A stretch of DNA of 64,000 bases from the NCBI RefSeq assembly GCF_001676055.1, contig NZ_LZEX01000012.1, forward strand, positions 248,001 through 312,000. The letters are read 5' to 3'. Below, one piece after another: positions 22,834 through 33,436 of the stretch. The translations under genes and the position numbers were made by a program. The notes below the pieces were generated by a model. It made no database searches. It was not told the origin of the DNA and saw nothing but the letters and a program-made list of their open reading frames with translations. The stretch is from Morganella psychrotolerans. Its GTDB lineage: Bacteria; Pseudomonadota; Gammaproteobacteria; Enterobacterales; Enterobacteriaceae. Numbering within the stretch: position 1 is the stretch's first letter; the number at the start of each line of letters is the position of its first letter.

Positions 22834-25162
22834 ATGTTCATTTCTTCTGTTCTGAAATACCTTTTCCCGCATCCGTTACCGCTCTGGCTGGCAGCTGCAG
22901 CTGTACTGGTCGGACATGCTCCGCTGCTGGTGCTGCCAAGGTTACTGTCACGGATTGAGTTATTGTATCTGTCAGTCGTATTAGGTTTTCTGTTTTTTAT
23001 CCGTAACCGGAGCAGTATATTTATACGAATAATAATAAGTGTTTTTTTTAATAGCGAATATTCAACTAAGCAATACATTATCACTGTTCTCATCTGATAA
23101 TGAAAAACTGAAAAATATAGATATATTAGTTGAGGACGTTATTATAAAAACAACTGGTTTTTACTCGGTAAAGGGGAAGGTTATAAATATCAATGATGAA
23201 GAAATTAATGATGATATTTATATCAATATAAAAATAAAAGGCGCATTTGTGCCGGAATGTGCCGGTGAAGTCTGGCGTATATTCCGGCCTGTTTTACGAC
23301 CGGTTCACAAGCAATTAAATGAAGGACAACCTGACCGGCAACAGTATGCATTGTCACAGCGGGTCTTATTTTCTCTGACACCCGGGCGCAGTAAGAAAAT
23401 ATCGTCAGTATGTAATCTGCGCCAGCGGGTCATTGCTGAATATTTTCCGCAGACAGATAACTTTGCGCAGAGCGGGCTGATGCTGGCTCTGCTCTTCGGG
23501 GAGCGCAGGGGGATTACACCACAACAACGAATGCTGGTGCAGGAAACCGGTGTGGCTCATGTGGTGGCGATTTCAGGTCTGCATATAGGACTTGCGGCGT
23601 TATGGGGCTGGTGGGCGGGGCGGATTATCTTACTGGTATTGCCGCAGCGGCTGATGTCACATCTTATTCCTGTGCTGTTTTCTGTCTGTGCGGCAGTGGT
23701 GTATGTCTGGCTGGCGGGTTTTGCTGTACCGGCCTGCCGGGCGCTTACCGTGCTTCTGCTGTGGCACCTGATGAGATGGAAGCATTATGTGTTACCTGCC
23801 TATCAGTTTGTATTTATCAGCGCCGCCCTGTTGTTGCTTATCGATCCTCTGACCATCCTCTCTGCCAGTTTCTGGTTGTCATTTATTGCTGTTACTGCGC
23901 TGCTGCTCTGGCACCATACCGGCGCGCGGCAGGTAACAACCGGGATGATGACGCGCCACGAGCGCTTTTGGCGCAATATCCGTGGTTTTTTGTCATATCA
24001 GTGGGGATTATTTCTGCTTTTACTGCCGGTGCAGGCGTTTTTCTTCGGCGGCATCAATCTGCTCTCATTACTGAGTAATTTGTGGGTTATTCCTGTTATC
24101 TCTTTTCTATCGGTACCTCTGCTTTTTTCCGCTATTACAGCGGCATTATTTCTGCCGGTCACCGTGACCGGGTTTATCTGGCAGGCAGTTGATTTTTCTC
24201 TCGGACTGGCATTGTGGCCGCTGCCGTTTCTGTCTTCGTTCTGGCTGATAACCGGACATATCTCTCTGCTCTGGACCGCTGTTGTGTGGGGGAGTGTCTG
24301 TTTTATCCGGCTGGATCTCCGGCGTCAGCATCCGGTACTGCTGCCGGGAATGATTATCTGCTGCTGTTTGTATCTGCGGAAAACACCGGTGCCGGACTGG
24401 TCGGTGACCTTGCTGGATATCGGGCACGGGCTGGCGGTGGTTGTCGAAAAAGAGGGCCGGGCGGTTGTGTATGATACCGGCAACCGGATGGGGCACAGTG
24501 ATGATGCTCAGCGGGTGATCCTGCCTTATCTGCGGCATCACCGCCTGATACCGGATTGGATTATTATCAGCCACGACCATCAGGATCATACCGGTGGGCT
24601 GGCAACATTGCGCCGCCATTATCCGGCTGTAACTGTAAAAGGCAATATTCCGCGGGCGGATACTCCGTGTGAGCGGGGTGAGCGCTGGGTCTGGCAGTCG
24701 TTATATTTCGAGGTGTTATGGCCGGACGGGAAGTATCAGAAAAGTAAAAATGATGGTTCGTGTGTTATCCGCATCAGTGACGGAAAACATCAGGTTTTAC
24801 TGACCGGTGATATTGAAAAACAAGCAGAAATACAGTTGGTTAAGTCAGAAAAGAGGCTGTCAGCCACCGTATTGCAAGTTCCGCACCACGGCAGTAATAC
24901 TTCATCAACAGAATCTTTTATTCGTGCGGTAAATCCCGGTTTTGCACTGGTCTCTGTGGCCCGCTATAGCCCATGGCGTCTGCCCTCTGATAAAGTACAG
25001 CGCCGCTATCGTCATCACGGCACGGACTGGTACGATACCGCGCACAGCGGTCAGATTTCTGTGCAATTTCTTAATGATGACATAACGCTGGTGACATATC
25101 GTCATCATCTGTCTGCCCGCTGGTTCAGTGCATGGTTTGGTGATCAGCCGATAAACGGGTAA
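22834..25162 (+). CDS. comEC: ComEC/Rec2 family DNA uptake channel, frame shifted at a T8 tract
   Basis: Inner-membrane protein (YcaI in E. coli) that carries single-stranded DNA across the membrane in competent bacteria. The likely start is ATG at 22834, with GGTGAG upstream. The first frame (hydrophobic, about 70 residues) must move by one base at the T8 run 23042-23049 to reach the long frame that ends at 25162. With seven Ts the protein is continuous, roughly 775 residues. Visible parts: an N-terminal soluble OB-like region, a multi-helix Competence domain (VAHVVAISGLHIGLAALWGW), and a C-terminal metallo-beta-lactamase-like domain with SHDHQDHTGG and LQVPHHGSNTSS. The segment 22990-23250 is much more AT-rich than the rest. 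It lies upstream of msbA as in E. coli. Confidence 0.9.
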
Positions 25163-25199
25163 TATAGGCAACTAATTTTTAGTATTGGTAAACGCAATA

Positions 25200-26945
25200 A
25201 TGAAAGATATTGATATTTCAACCCGGCAAACATTCCGCCGGTTATGGCCGACAATTGCACCTTTTAAATCAGGTATCATCGTAGCGGCTGTTGCGTTAGT
25301 CATAAATGCGGGGGGCGATGCATTTATGCTGTCGCTGCTCAAACCGCTGCTTGATGAAGGTTTCGGCAAAGCCGACAATGATTTTCTCCGGGTGATGCCC
25401 CTGATTATCCTTGCGCTGATGCTGGTGCGCGGAGCATCGAGCTTTATTTCAGGATATTGTCTTTCCTGGGTGTCAGGCAAAGTGGTTATGGTCATGCGCC
25501 GTAATCTGTTCCGTCATATGATGGGCATGCCGGTTCCTTTCTTTGACCAGCAATCCACCGGGACACTGTTATCCCGTATTACTTATGATTCTGAGCAGGT
25601 TGCTTCTTCTTCTTCCGGCGCACTGGTCACTGTTGTCCGTGAAGGTGCTTATATCATTGCGCTGTTCGGACTGATGTTTTATAACAGCTGGCAGCTTTCG
25701 CTTATTTTGATTGTTATCGCCCCGATTGTGGCGGTGGTCATCCGCAAAGTCTCTGTCCGTTTCCGTGAAATAAGTAAAACCATGCAGAGCGGAATGGGCC
25801 AGGTGAGTGCCAGTGCGGAACAGATGCTGAAAGGGCATAAAGAAGTATTGATTTTCGGCGGGCAAAAAGTCGAAAACGACCACTTTGATAAAGTCAGCAA
25901 TGACATGCGCCGCCAGGGAATGAAGCTGGTTACCGCATCTTCTATTGCGGATCCGATTATTCAGATAATTGCGTCTTTTGCATTAGCATTTGTGTTGTTT
26001 GCCGCCAGTTTTCCTGAAATTAAAGATGCACTGAGCGCGGGTTCTATTACAGTTGTGTTCTCATCAATGGTCGCGCTGATGCGTCCGTTAAAATCCCTGA
26101 CGAATGTTAACGCACAGTTCCAGCGTGGTATGGCTGCGTGTCAGACCCTGTTTGCGCTGCTGGACCTTGAGCAGGAAAAAGACACCGGTACCAAAGTACT
26201 GAAAGAAGTTAAAGGGGATGTGAAATTTGAGGATGTCACTTTCACCTATCCCGGAAGAGAACAACCCGCACTGAAAAACGTGTCATTCACTATTCCTCAA
26301 GGTAAAACCGTGGCACTGGTGGGACGTTCCGGCTCCGGAAAATCAACAATTGCCAATCTTATTACCCGTTTCTATGAAATCGACAGCGGGCATATTGTGA
26401 TTGATGGTAATGATGTCCGTGAGTATACGCTGGCTTCCCTGCGCAGCCAGGTGGCGCTGGTATCGCAAAATGTACATCTGTTCAATGATACCGTGGCGAA
26501 TAATATTGCGTACGCAACGGAAGGAAAATACAGCCGCGAGCAGATAGAGAAAGCGGCAGAAATGGCATATGCCATGGACTTTATCAAAAAAATGGAAAAA
26601 GGGCTGGATACCGAAATCGGCGAGAACGGTGTGCTGCTCTCCGGCGGACAGCGTCAGCGTATTGCCATCGCCCGCGCATTGCTGCGTGACGCGCCAATTT
26701 TGATTCTGGATGAAGCAACGTCGGCGCTGGATACTGAATCTGAGCGCGCTATTCAGGCGGCTCTTGATGAATTACAAAAAGATCGCACCTGTCTGGTGAT
26801 AGCGCACCGCTTATCAACCATTGAGAAAGCAGATGAAATTCTGGTGGTGCAGGATGGCGAAGTGCAGGAGCGCGGCTCACATGCTGAACTGGTAAAACAG
26901 CCGGGTATCTATGCGCAGCTTTATAATATGCAGTTTGGTCAGTAA
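25200..26945 (+). CDS. msbA: Lipid A export ABC transporter MsbA
   Basis: Homodimeric ABC exporter that flips core-lipid A across the inner membrane. The ATG at 25200 ([20 protein letters not shown]) aligns with E. coli MsbA; an in-frame TTG at 25185 is an alternative, and the ribosome binding site is weak. 581 residues: six membrane helices, then a nucleotide-binding domain with Walker [10 protein letters not shown], signature [13 protein letters not shown] and Walker [13 protein letters not shown]. The stop overlaps the lpxK start by one base, showing translational coupling. Confidence 0.98.
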   Translation: MKDIDISTRQTFRRLWPTIAPFKSGIIVAAVALVINAGGDAFMLSLLKPLLDEGFGKADNDFLRVMPLIILALMLVRGASSFISGYCLSWVSGKVVMVMRRNLFRHMMGMPVPFFDQQSTGTLLSRITYDSEQVASSSSGALVTVVREGAYIIALFGLMFYNSWQLSLILIVIAPIVAVVIRKVSVRFREISKTMQSGMGQVSASAEQMLKGHKEVLIFGGQKVENDHFDKVSNDMRRQGMKLVTASSIADPIIQIIASFALAFVLFAASFPEIKDALSAGSITVVFSSMVALMRPLKSLTNVNAQFQRGMAACQTLFALLDLEQEKDTGTKVLKEVKGDVKFEDVTFTYPGREQPALKNVSFTIPQGKTVALVGRSGSGKSTIANLITRFYEIDSGHIVIDGNDVREYTLASLRSQVALVSQNVHLFNDTVANNIAYATEGKYSREQIEKAAEMAYAMDFIKKMEKGLDTEIGENGVLLSGGQRQRIAIARALLRDAPILILDEATSALDTESERAIQAALDELQKDRTCLVIAHRLSTIEKADEILVVQDGEVQERGSHAELVKQPGIYAQLYNMQFGQ

Positions 26946-27928
26946 TGATTGAAAAAATATGGTCCGGCCGCTCAAAACTGTATCTGCTGCTTTTGCCGCT
27001 CTCTTTTTTGTATGGTGCGGTAAGCGGTCTGCGGCGACTGTTATTTCGTCTCGGGCTGAAAAAATCCCGGCGGATGCCGGTACCGGTTGTGGTGGTGGGA
27101 AACCTGACCGCAGGCGGTAATGGTAAAACACCGGTGGTTGTCTGGCTGGCTGAACAGCTTATTGCCCGCGGATACCGTCCCGGTGTGGTATCCCGTGGTT
27201 ACGGGGGAAAGTCAGACAACTATCCGCTGCTTATCACGCCTGACACCACAACCGCGCAGGCAGGCGATGAACCGGTACTGATTGCCCGGCGCACCGGCGT
27301 TCCGGTTGCCGTGGCACCCCGGCGCGCAGATGCAGTGGATGCGATTTTGCAGCACAGTCCGGTGGATGTCATTATCACGGATGACGGGTTGCAGCATTAT
27401 GCACTGGAGCGTGATGTTGAAATCGTGGTGATTGATGGTGAGCGCCGCTTTGGTAACGGCTGGTGGTTACCGGCCGGTCCCATGCGTGAACGTGCCGGGC
27501 GTCTGAAAAGTGTTGATGCAGTGATAACCAACGGCGGCACAGCCCTTACGGGTGAGGCTGCAATGTTTTTGGTACCGGGCGAGGCAGTCAATCTGGCTGA
27601 CGGCACACGCAAACCGGTCAGTGAGCTTGGTGAGTGTGTGGCGATGGCGGGTATCGGTCATCCGCCACGGTTTTTCAGTACTCTGGCATCTCTCGGCATA
27701 ACGCCTGCTGAATGTATTTCTTTTCCTGATCATCAGTCGTACAGCCGTGATCAGCTGTCCGCACTGGTAAAACCGGGCCAGTCACTGCTGATGACGGAGA
27801 AGGATGCAGTGAAATGTTTTGCCTTTTGTGAAACTGACTGGTGGTATTTACCTGTCAGCGCCAAATTCTCTGATGAAGCAGGCAATAAAATTCTGGATAA
27901 AGTTATATTTCACATAAAAAAACAATAA
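26945..27928 (+). CDS. lpxK: Tetraacyldisaccharide 4'-kinase
   Basis: Inner-membrane-associated kinase that makes lipid IVA in lipid A synthesis. 327 residues (E. coli 328). One N-terminal membrane segment ([17 protein letters not shown]) is followed by a P-loop in [20 protein letters not shown]. The start is ATG at 26945, overlapping the msbA stop (TAATG). The E. coli gene ycaQ that usually follows is absent here. Confidence 0.98.
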   Translation: MIEKIWSGRSKLYLLLLPLSFLYGAVSGLRRLLFRLGLKKSRRMPVPVVVVGNLTAGGNGKTPVVVWLAEQLIARGYRPGVVSRGYGGKSDNYPLLITPDTTTAQAGDEPVLIARRTGVPVAVAPRRADAVDAILQHSPVDVIITDDGLQHYALERDVEIVVIDGERRFGNGWWLPAGPMRERAGRLKSVDAVITNGGTALTGEAAMFLVPGEAVNLADGTRKPVSELGECVAMAGIGHPPRFFSTLASLGITPAECISFPDHQSYSRDQLSALVKPGQSLLMTEKDAVKCFAFCETDWWYLPVSAKFSDEAGNKILDKVIFHIKKQ

Positions 27929-28245
27929 TGGGGCTTGTGCTTTTTATGTAAATGTGGCTTAATCATTAAGTTGTATTTCTGTGATGTATTTCATATATCA
28001 CTGTGCAACCAATCCGCGTGTAACTCTATTTTTGATTCCGCTGTCATAATTTTTTCACACCACCTTGCTAATCTTGTGGTGTGGATGACCGGATCCCGCG
28101 GAAAACGGTATGTTTTGTGGTCTGACTTCTTTCCGGAAGTGGCCGCAAACAATATAAAAAATAATAAAAAATAGTGTCCTGCTCAGAAAAGAGCGGACAT
28201 AGCCGCTGTGAATATCATTCATTGCGGTGATAAAAGGAGTTAACT
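27929..28245. other. lpxK-csp intergenic region
   Basis: 317 bases. It contains an open frame of 79 codons that I judge spurious: no ribosome binding site, odd composition and no recognisable family. It probably holds the promoter and long leader of the cold-shock-like gene. A hairpin with perfect 8-base arms CACACCAC / GTGGTGTG (28056-28083, 12-base loop) is the only marked structure; it has no T tail. Confidence 0.45.
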
Positions 28246-28461
28246 ATGTCTAAACAATTACAGCTCGGCCGCGTCAAATGGTTTGATGCAAAAGAAGGTT
28301 ATGGTTTCATCTCTCCGGTAAACGGCGGTGATGACATCTGGGTTACCCGCAAAGGGATCGCCAATTCCCGTAATAAATTACTGAGCGAAGGGCAGGAAGT
28401 TGAATTTTCACTGACCCGCGGCAGTTACGGTATTGCAGCCAACGATGTGATCGCACTGTAA
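28246..28461 (+). CDS. Divergent cold-shock domain protein
   Basis: A 71-residue single cold-shock-domain protein. The first half carries a good RNP1 motif (KWFDAKEGYGFISP). The RNP2 position, normally like VFVHFSAI with aromatic and histidine RNA-binding residues, reads DDIWVTRKGI, so the usual Phe and His are missing. A strong AAGGAG site precedes the ATG. It sits between lpxK and ycaR, where E. coli has ycaQ. The fold is likely kept but nucleic acid binding may differ. It is not one of the named E. coli Csp proteins as far as I can tell. Confidence 0.85.
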   Translation: MSKQLQLGRVKWFDAKEGYGFISPVNGGDDIWVTRKGIANSRNKLLSEGQEVEFSLTRGSYGIAANDVIAL

Positions 28462-28623
28462 GCGCGGTCAGTCCATAACACAAAAATGTCTGTAGCAAAA
28501 AACAGGCAATAACAAAAAGTAGTACAACACGCGATTATCTCCCTGATATCGCAACAACAGAGTTAACGGTGAGACCAGGCTTATGTTATTCTGAGCCAAC
28601 GTTTTTATCTCATTGGGGGACGT

Positions 28624-28800
28624 ATGGATCACCGTTTACTCGAAATCGTAGCCTGCCCGGTTTGCCACGGCAAACTCAGCTACGATAAACAAAATCTTGA
28701 ACTCATCTGCAAAGGCTGCCGTCTGGCCTATCCCATCCGCGACGATATCCCTGTCTTATTAGAGAATGAAGCCCGCGAAATACCGGCCTCTGAAGGATAA
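28624..28800 (+). CDS. ycaR: YcaR, Trm112-like zinc-ribbon protein
   Basis: A 58-residue protein of the UPF0434/Trm112 family ([20 protein letters not shown]). Two CxxC pairs (CPVC and CKGC) fit a zinc ribbon. It ends just before kdsB (5 bases apart), as in E. coli, and is probably co-transcribed with it. Its function is not established here. The start ATG at 28624 is preceded by GGGGACGT. Confidence 0.92.
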   Translation: MDHRLLEIVACPVCHGKLSYDKQNLELICKGCRLAYPIRDDIPVLLENEAREIPASEG

Positions 28801-28805
28801 TCTCC

Positions 28806-29555
28806 ATGTTTACAGTTATCATTCCTGCGCGCTATGCATCCACCCGTCTGCCCGGAAAACCGCTGGCAGATATCCATGGGAAACCGATGGTTGTGCGTGT
28901 AATGGAGCAGGCAAAGCGCTCTGGTGCTGCGCGGGTTATTGTGGCAACCGACACACAGGCTGTGTTTGATGCGGTGACAGCGGAAGGCGGTGAAGTGTGT
29001 ATGACGCGGGCTGATCATCAGTCCGGGACTGAACGCCTGGCAGAAGTAATTGATCACTATCAGTTTGCTGATGATGAAATTATTGTGAATGTGCAGGGGG
29101 ATGAACCCCTTATCCCTGAAAGTATTATTGCGCAGGTCGCTGAAAATCTGGCTGCCAGTGAAGCGGGTATGGCAACACTTGCGGTAAAAATCACCTCAGC
29201 GGAAGAAGCCTTTAATCCGAATGCAGTTAAAGTGGTGATGGATAAACAGGGTTACGCACTCTATTTTTCCCGGGCAACCATTCCCTGGGATCGCGAGCGC
29301 TTTATGCAAAGCCGCGACACGGCGGGGGATAATTTCCTGCGCCATATCGGAATATACGCTTACCGTGCCGGATTTATCCGCCGCTATATTCAGTGGGCGC
29401 CAAGCCCGCTTGAGAAAATCGAGATGCTCGAACAACTGCGTGTATTGTGGTACGGCGAAAAAATCCATGTGGCACAAGCACTGGTGGCGCCGGGAACCGG
29501 TGTGGATACACAGGAAGATCTGGATACGGTGCGTAAATTATTTATGTCGCGCTGA
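28806..29555 (+). CDS. kdsB: CMP-Kdo synthetase
   Basis: 3-deoxy-manno-octulosonate cytidylyltransferase; it activates Kdo with CTP for lipopolysaccharide core synthesis in the cytoplasm. 249 residues (E. coli 248). The nucleotide-binding N-terminus [18 protein letters not shown] and the segment [10 protein letters not shown] are typical. It forms a unit with ycaR and ends at a terminator (29574-29602). Confidence 0.98.
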   Translation: MFTVIIPARYASTRLPGKPLADIHGKPMVVRVMEQAKRSGAARVIVATDTQAVFDAVTAEGGEVCMTRADHQSGTERLAEVIDHYQFADDEIIVNVQGDEPLIPESIIAQVAENLAASEAGMATLAVKITSAEEAFNPNAVKVVMDKQGYALYFSRATIPWDRERFMQSRDTAGDNFLRHIGIYAYRAGFIRRYIQWAPSPLEKIEMLEQLRVLWYGEKIHVAQALVAPGTGVDTQEDLDTVRKLFMSR

Positions 29556-29573
29556 GCCGGAATGAACAGAAAG

Positions 29574-29602
29574 AAAAAACGCGGAATTTTCCGCGTTTTT
29601 TA
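29574..29602. terminator. Bidirectional terminator kdsB / elyC
   Basis: Hairpin ACGCGGAA / TTCCGCGT with A6 before and T6 after, between convergent kdsB and elyC. Confidence 0.9.
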
Positions 29603-29609
29603 TTGCCTG

Positions 29610-30401
29610 CTATTCCTCTTTTTCTGAGGTTTTAACCGCCTGCCACAGACGACCGAGTCCTTCATACCAGACCCGCTCACTGTGAGATAAATAATAGGCG
29701 GACGGAATGGTTTTCTCCCAGATATGCAGCGGCGTGGTTACTGCCAGCTGATTAGCTGGTGCTGGGATCGGGTGCAATCCTTTTGCATCAAAAAAGGCTT
29801 TGGCGCGCGTCATGTGATTTGCAGATGTGATCAGCAGGAAAGGCGCATCGCCGACCACTTTTTTCACTTCTGCCGCTTCTTCTTCAGTATCTTTCGGCAA
29901 TATCAGCGGTAATGTACGCTCAGGTGCGATCCCCAGCGATTGTGCGACCTGTGCCGCAACTTCGGCACTGCTGATACTGTTCTTACCCGGCCCACCGGTA
30001 AAAATCAGGGTGGCGTTCGGATAGACAAGCCCGAGGCGCACACCTTCTGCTACACGCGGCAAACTGTTACTGATAAGGTTGGCAGAAGGTGACCACTCCG
30101 GATTCCAGGTAAAGCCGCCGCCGAGAACCACGATGTAGCGGATGTCCTGTTGCTGCACAGCCTGAGGCGTGATTATCTCATAGCGCTTGTCATACGGTTT
30201 TTCAGCAGGTAACAGCAGCCAGTCGGCAACAGGCTGGAGACTGAGCAGCACCAGCAGCAGCCAGCTGACGCTTATCAGGGTTTTCCCGGTTTTCTGCCGC
30301 GGGGTAAACCACAGCAGCAGCAAACCGGCAAGCATCACCAGCAGCAGAAACGGCAGCGGCATCAGAAAACCACCAAGGTATTTTTTCAGGGCAAACAGCA
30401 T
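29610..30401 (-). CDS. elyC: Envelope biogenesis factor ElyC (DUF218)
   Basis: Inner-membrane DUF218/SanA-family protein; in E. coli (YcbC) it supports peptidoglycan synthesis at low temperature. The ATG at 30399-30401 gives MLFALKKYLGGFLMPLPFLL, matching E. coli; the in-frame GTG at 30407 is less likely. About 263 residues with two N-terminal membrane segments and a DUF218 domain (YIVVLGGGFTWNPEWSPSAN). It is divergent from cmoM. Confidence 0.95.
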   Translation of the reverse strand: MLFALKKYLGGFLMPLPFLLLVMLAGLLLLWFTPRQKTGKTLISVSWLLLVLLSLQPVADWLLLPAEKPYDKRYEIITPQAVQQQDIRYIVVLGGGFTWNPEWSPSANLISNSLPRVAEGVRLGLVYPNATLIFTGGPGKNSISSAEVAAQVAQSLGIAPERTLPLILPKDTEEEAAEVKKVVGDAPFLLITSANHMTRAKAFFDAKGLHPIPAPANQLAVTTPLHIWEKTIPSAYYLSHSERVWYEGLGRLWQAVKTSEKEE

Positions 30402-30601
30402 CAGCACACCTTAAATATGATTGATTTATCACCGGTTAATGACAGTTGACTACACAAATCGGGTGACATTAAACGAAGCTATGACACAATATCTGCATAG
30501 TGCACGGCTGTGCTCTGCAATACAATTGAATATCATCGCTCCGCGCGGGAAACCGGCGGAAACTTACCGATAAAATACTCCCGGACTGAATACAGGTTTT
30601 C

Positions 30602-31387
30602 ATGGTTGATCGTAATTTTGACGACATAGCGGAAAAATTCACCCGCAATATATATGGCACAACAAAAGGGCAAATCCGTGAAGCGGTTGTCTGGCAGGAT
30701 CTGACCGCCTTACTGACCCGCCTGCGCCCGGGGCCGCTGCGTATTCTTGATGCCGGCGGTGGTGACGGATTTTTTTCCCGCCGCCTTGCGGCAATGGGCC
30801 ATCATGTTGTTTTATGTGATCTGTCTGAAGAGATGATTTTGCGCGCACAGCAGGCCGCAACGGACGATGGCGTGGCAGAAAATATGTCCTTTATTCATTG
30901 CGCAGCTCAGGATATCGCACTTCATACTGACGGTGAGTTTGATTTGGTCTTGTTTCATGCTGTTCTGGAGTGGATAACTGATCAAAAAGGTGCAATTGAA
31001 GCATTGACCGCTATAATAACGGGCGGTGGTGTATTGTCGTTAATGTTTTACAATGCGAACGGACTTGTCATGCGAAATGCGATATTAGGCAATTTTCATC
31101 TGGCAACGCCGGACATGCAGCGCCGCCGCAAGCGTTCATTATCGCCGCAGAATCCCCTTATGCCTGAACAGGTTTATCAGTGGCTGGATGACTGCCGCTT
31201 CACCATTGAGGCGAAAACCGGCGTGCGGGTTTTTCATGATTATCTGCAAAGCCGTCAGTTACAAAACCGTGATTTTCCGGCGCTGCTGGCGCTGGAGCAA
31301 CGTTATTGCCGCGAGGAGCCTTACATCAGTTTAGGCCGCTATATTCATGTTATGGCACGGAAACCCGAACAGAAGGATGGACAATGA
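30602..31387 (+). CDS. cmoM: tRNA 5-carboxymethoxyuridine methyltransferase
   Basis: SAM-dependent methyltransferase (SmtA in older E. coli maps) that methylates cmo5U34 in tRNA to mcmo5U. 261 residues. The SAM-binding motif I is [19 protein letters not shown], followed by the acidic strand [10 protein letters not shown]. Its stop overlaps the mukF start by 4 bases (ATGA), so it heads the cmoM-mukFEB operon. Confidence 0.97.
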   Translation: MVDRNFDDIAEKFTRNIYGTTKGQIREAVVWQDLTALLTRLRPGPLRILDAGGGDGFFSRRLAAMGHHVVLCDLSEEMILRAQQAATDDGVAENMSFIHCAAQDIALHTDGEFDLVLFHAVLEWITDQKGAIEALTAIITGGGVLSLMFYNANGLVMRNAILGNFHLATPDMQRRRKRSLSPQNPLMPEQVYQWLDDCRFTIEAKTGVRVFHDYLQSRQLQNRDFPALLALEQRYCREEPYISLGRYIHVMARKPEQKDGQ

Positions 31388-32709
31388 GTGAGTTTACCCA
31401 AACAGTCCCCGAGCTTGTGGCATGGGCGCGAAAAAATGATTTCGCCATCTCACTGCCGCCGGAACGGCTGGCATTTTTACTGTCTGTTGCTGTGCTTAAC
31501 AGTGAACGTATAGATGGCGAAATGAGTGAGGGGGAACTGGTCGATGCTTTCCGTGAGGTTTGCAAAGGCTTTGAACAGACAACGGAATCTGTCGCGGTAC
31601 GTGCTAACAATGCCATTAATGATATGGTGCGCCAGAAATTATTTAACCGCTTTACCAGCGATATATTTGAGGGTAATGCGATTTACCGGCTGACCCCGCT
31701 CGGGATCGGCATCAGTGATTATTATATCCGTCAGCGTGAATTTTCCTCCCTGCGTTTATCCATGCAGCTCTCTATTGTTGCCGGTGAACTGAGCCGCGCG
31801 GGTGATGCTGCGGAAGAGGGCGGTGATGAGTTTCACTGGCACCGTAATGTGTTTGCGCCGCTGAAATATTCGGTTGCGGAAATTTTTGACAGCATTGATA
31901 TGTCACAGCGCATTATGGATGAGCAGCAAAATGGTGTGAAAGAGGATATTGCCAAGTTACTGAATCAGGACTGGCAGGCGGCGATTGCCAACTGTGAGCA
32001 GTTATTGTCAGAAACCTCGCTGACCCTGCGCGAGCTTCAGGATACCCTGGAAGCCGCCGGTGATAAATTACAGGCTAATCTGCTGCGCATCCAGGATGCG
32101 AATTTGGCAACCGCCACCGGATCTGAACTGGTGGATAAACTGATTTTTGATTTGCAGGCCAAGCTGGATCGCATTATCAGCTGGGGTCAGCAATCTATCG
32201 ACCTGTGGATTGGCTATGACCGCCACGTCCATAAATTTATCCGTACCGCTATCGATATGGATAAAAACCGTATTTTCTCACAACGCCTGCGCCATTCTGT
32301 TCAGCACTATTTTGACTCTCCGTGGGCACTTAATGTGGCAAACGCTGATCGTTTGCTGGATATGCGTGATGAAGAGCAGGGTCTGCGTGATGATGAAGTC
32401 ACCGGCGAATTACCGCCGGATCTGGAATATGAAGAGTTCAGCGAGGTCAACGAAGAGCTGGCTGCTATGATGGAAAGCGCACTGGCCGTGTATAAAGCGC
32501 AGGGCAAACGACTGGATCTGGGCGCGGTTCTGCGTGATTACCTTATGAGATACCCGCGTCAGCGACAATTTGATGTGGCCAGAATTATTGTGGATCAGGC
32601 TGTCCGGCTCGGCATTGCCGATGCCGATTTCTCCGGCATCCCGGCAGAATGGTCAGCGATTAATGAATACGGAGCAAAGGTACAGGCACATGTCATTGAC
32701 ACATATTGA
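31384..32709 (+). CDS. mukF: Chromosome partition protein MukF (kleisin)
   Basis: Kleisin subunit of the MukBEF condensin that bridges MukB heads and binds MukE. The start at 31384 ([20 protein letters not shown]) matches E. coli; upstream codons overlap cmoM. 441 residues (E. coli 440). It has an N-terminal winged-helix dimerisation domain, a helical middle region and a C-terminal winged helix. It overlaps cmoM by 4 bases and mukE by 20 bases. Confidence 0.98.
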   Translation: MSEFTQTVPELVAWARKNDFAISLPPERLAFLLSVAVLNSERIDGEMSEGELVDAFREVCKGFEQTTESVAVRANNAINDMVRQKLFNRFTSDIFEGNAIYRLTPLGIGISDYYIRQREFSSLRLSMQLSIVAGELSRAGDAAEEGGDEFHWHRNVFAPLKYSVAEIFDSIDMSQRIMDEQQNGVKEDIAKLLNQDWQAAIANCEQLLSETSLTLRELQDTLEAAGDKLQANLLRIQDANLATATGSELVDKLIFDLQAKLDRIISWGQQSIDLWIGYDRHVHKFIRTAIDMDKNRIFSQRLRHSVQHYFDSPWALNVANADRLLDMRDEEQGLRDDEVTGELPPDLEYEEFSEVNEELAAMMESALAVYKAQGKRLDLGAVLRDYLMRYPRQRQFDVARIIVDQAVRLGIADADFSGIPAEWSAINEYGAKVQAHVIDTY

Positions 32710-33436
32710 ACAATTTATGCCGGCAAAGCTGGCTCAGGCACTTGCCAATACCCTTTTTCCGGAGCTTGACAGCCAACTGCGCGCCGGTCGCCATATCAGT
32801 GTGGATGACCTGGATAATCACGCGTTCTTAATGGATTTTCAGGATGAACTGGAAGGTTTCTACGCCCGCTACAATGTGGAATTAGTCCGCGCCCCGGAAG
32901 GTTTCTTCTACCTGCGCCCGCGTTCGACCACACTTATCCCGCGCTCAGTACTGTCTGAACTGGAAATGCTGGTAGGCAAAGTGCTGTGCTACCTGTATCT
33001 CAGCCCGGAGCGTCTGGCAAATCAGGGCATTTTCTCAACCGCCGAACTGTATGAAGAACTGCTTTCTCTGGCGGATGAAACGAAGTTACTGAAAGTCATT
33101 AATAACCGCTCTACCGGCTCTGATCTCGATAAACAAAAATTACTGGAAAAAACCCGTGGTGCGCTTTATCGCCTGCGCCGGTTAGGAATGGTCACATTTG
33201 TGGGGGCTGACAACAGCCAGTTTGTGATTTCAGAATCTGTTTTCCGCTTCGGCGCCGATGTGCGCAGCGGTGATGACCCGCGTGATGCACAGTTGCGTCT
33301 TATCCGTGATGGTGAAGCGCAATCGCTCGCCGAAGATGAAAATACCCCGCGCGGCGACAGCCCGGATGAAGAACCGGATGATAATAATGAACATGAAAAT
33401 GATAACGCGACGGATGAAGCGGAGGATGAAGAATGA
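32690..33436 (+). CDS. mukE: Chromosome partition protein MukE
   Basis: Winged-helix (kite) subunit of MukBEF. The start at 32690 ([20 protein letters not shown]) aligns with E. coli MukE. About 248 residues, longer than E. coli because of an acidic tail rich in Asp, Glu and Asn ([18 protein letters not shown]). The core [20 protein letters not shown] is highly conserved. The stop overlaps the mukB start by 4 bases. Confidence 0.97.
   Translation: MSLTHIEQFMPAKLAQALANTLFPELDSQLRAGRHISVDDLDNHAFLMDFQDELEGFYARYNVELVRAPEGFFYLRPRSTTLIPRSVLSELEMLVGKVLCYLYLSPERLANQGIFSTAELYEELLSLADETKLLKVINNRSTGSDLDKQKLLEKTRGALYRLRRLGMVTFVGADNSQFVISESVFRFGADVRSGDDPRDAQLRLIRDGEAQSLAEDENTPRGDSPDEEPDDNNEHENDNATDEAEDEE

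Noticed and set aside
27935-28174. 79-codon Cys-rich frame before the cold-shock-like gene
   Set aside because: No ribosome binding site, no recognisable domain, and it lies in the expected leader and promoter region.
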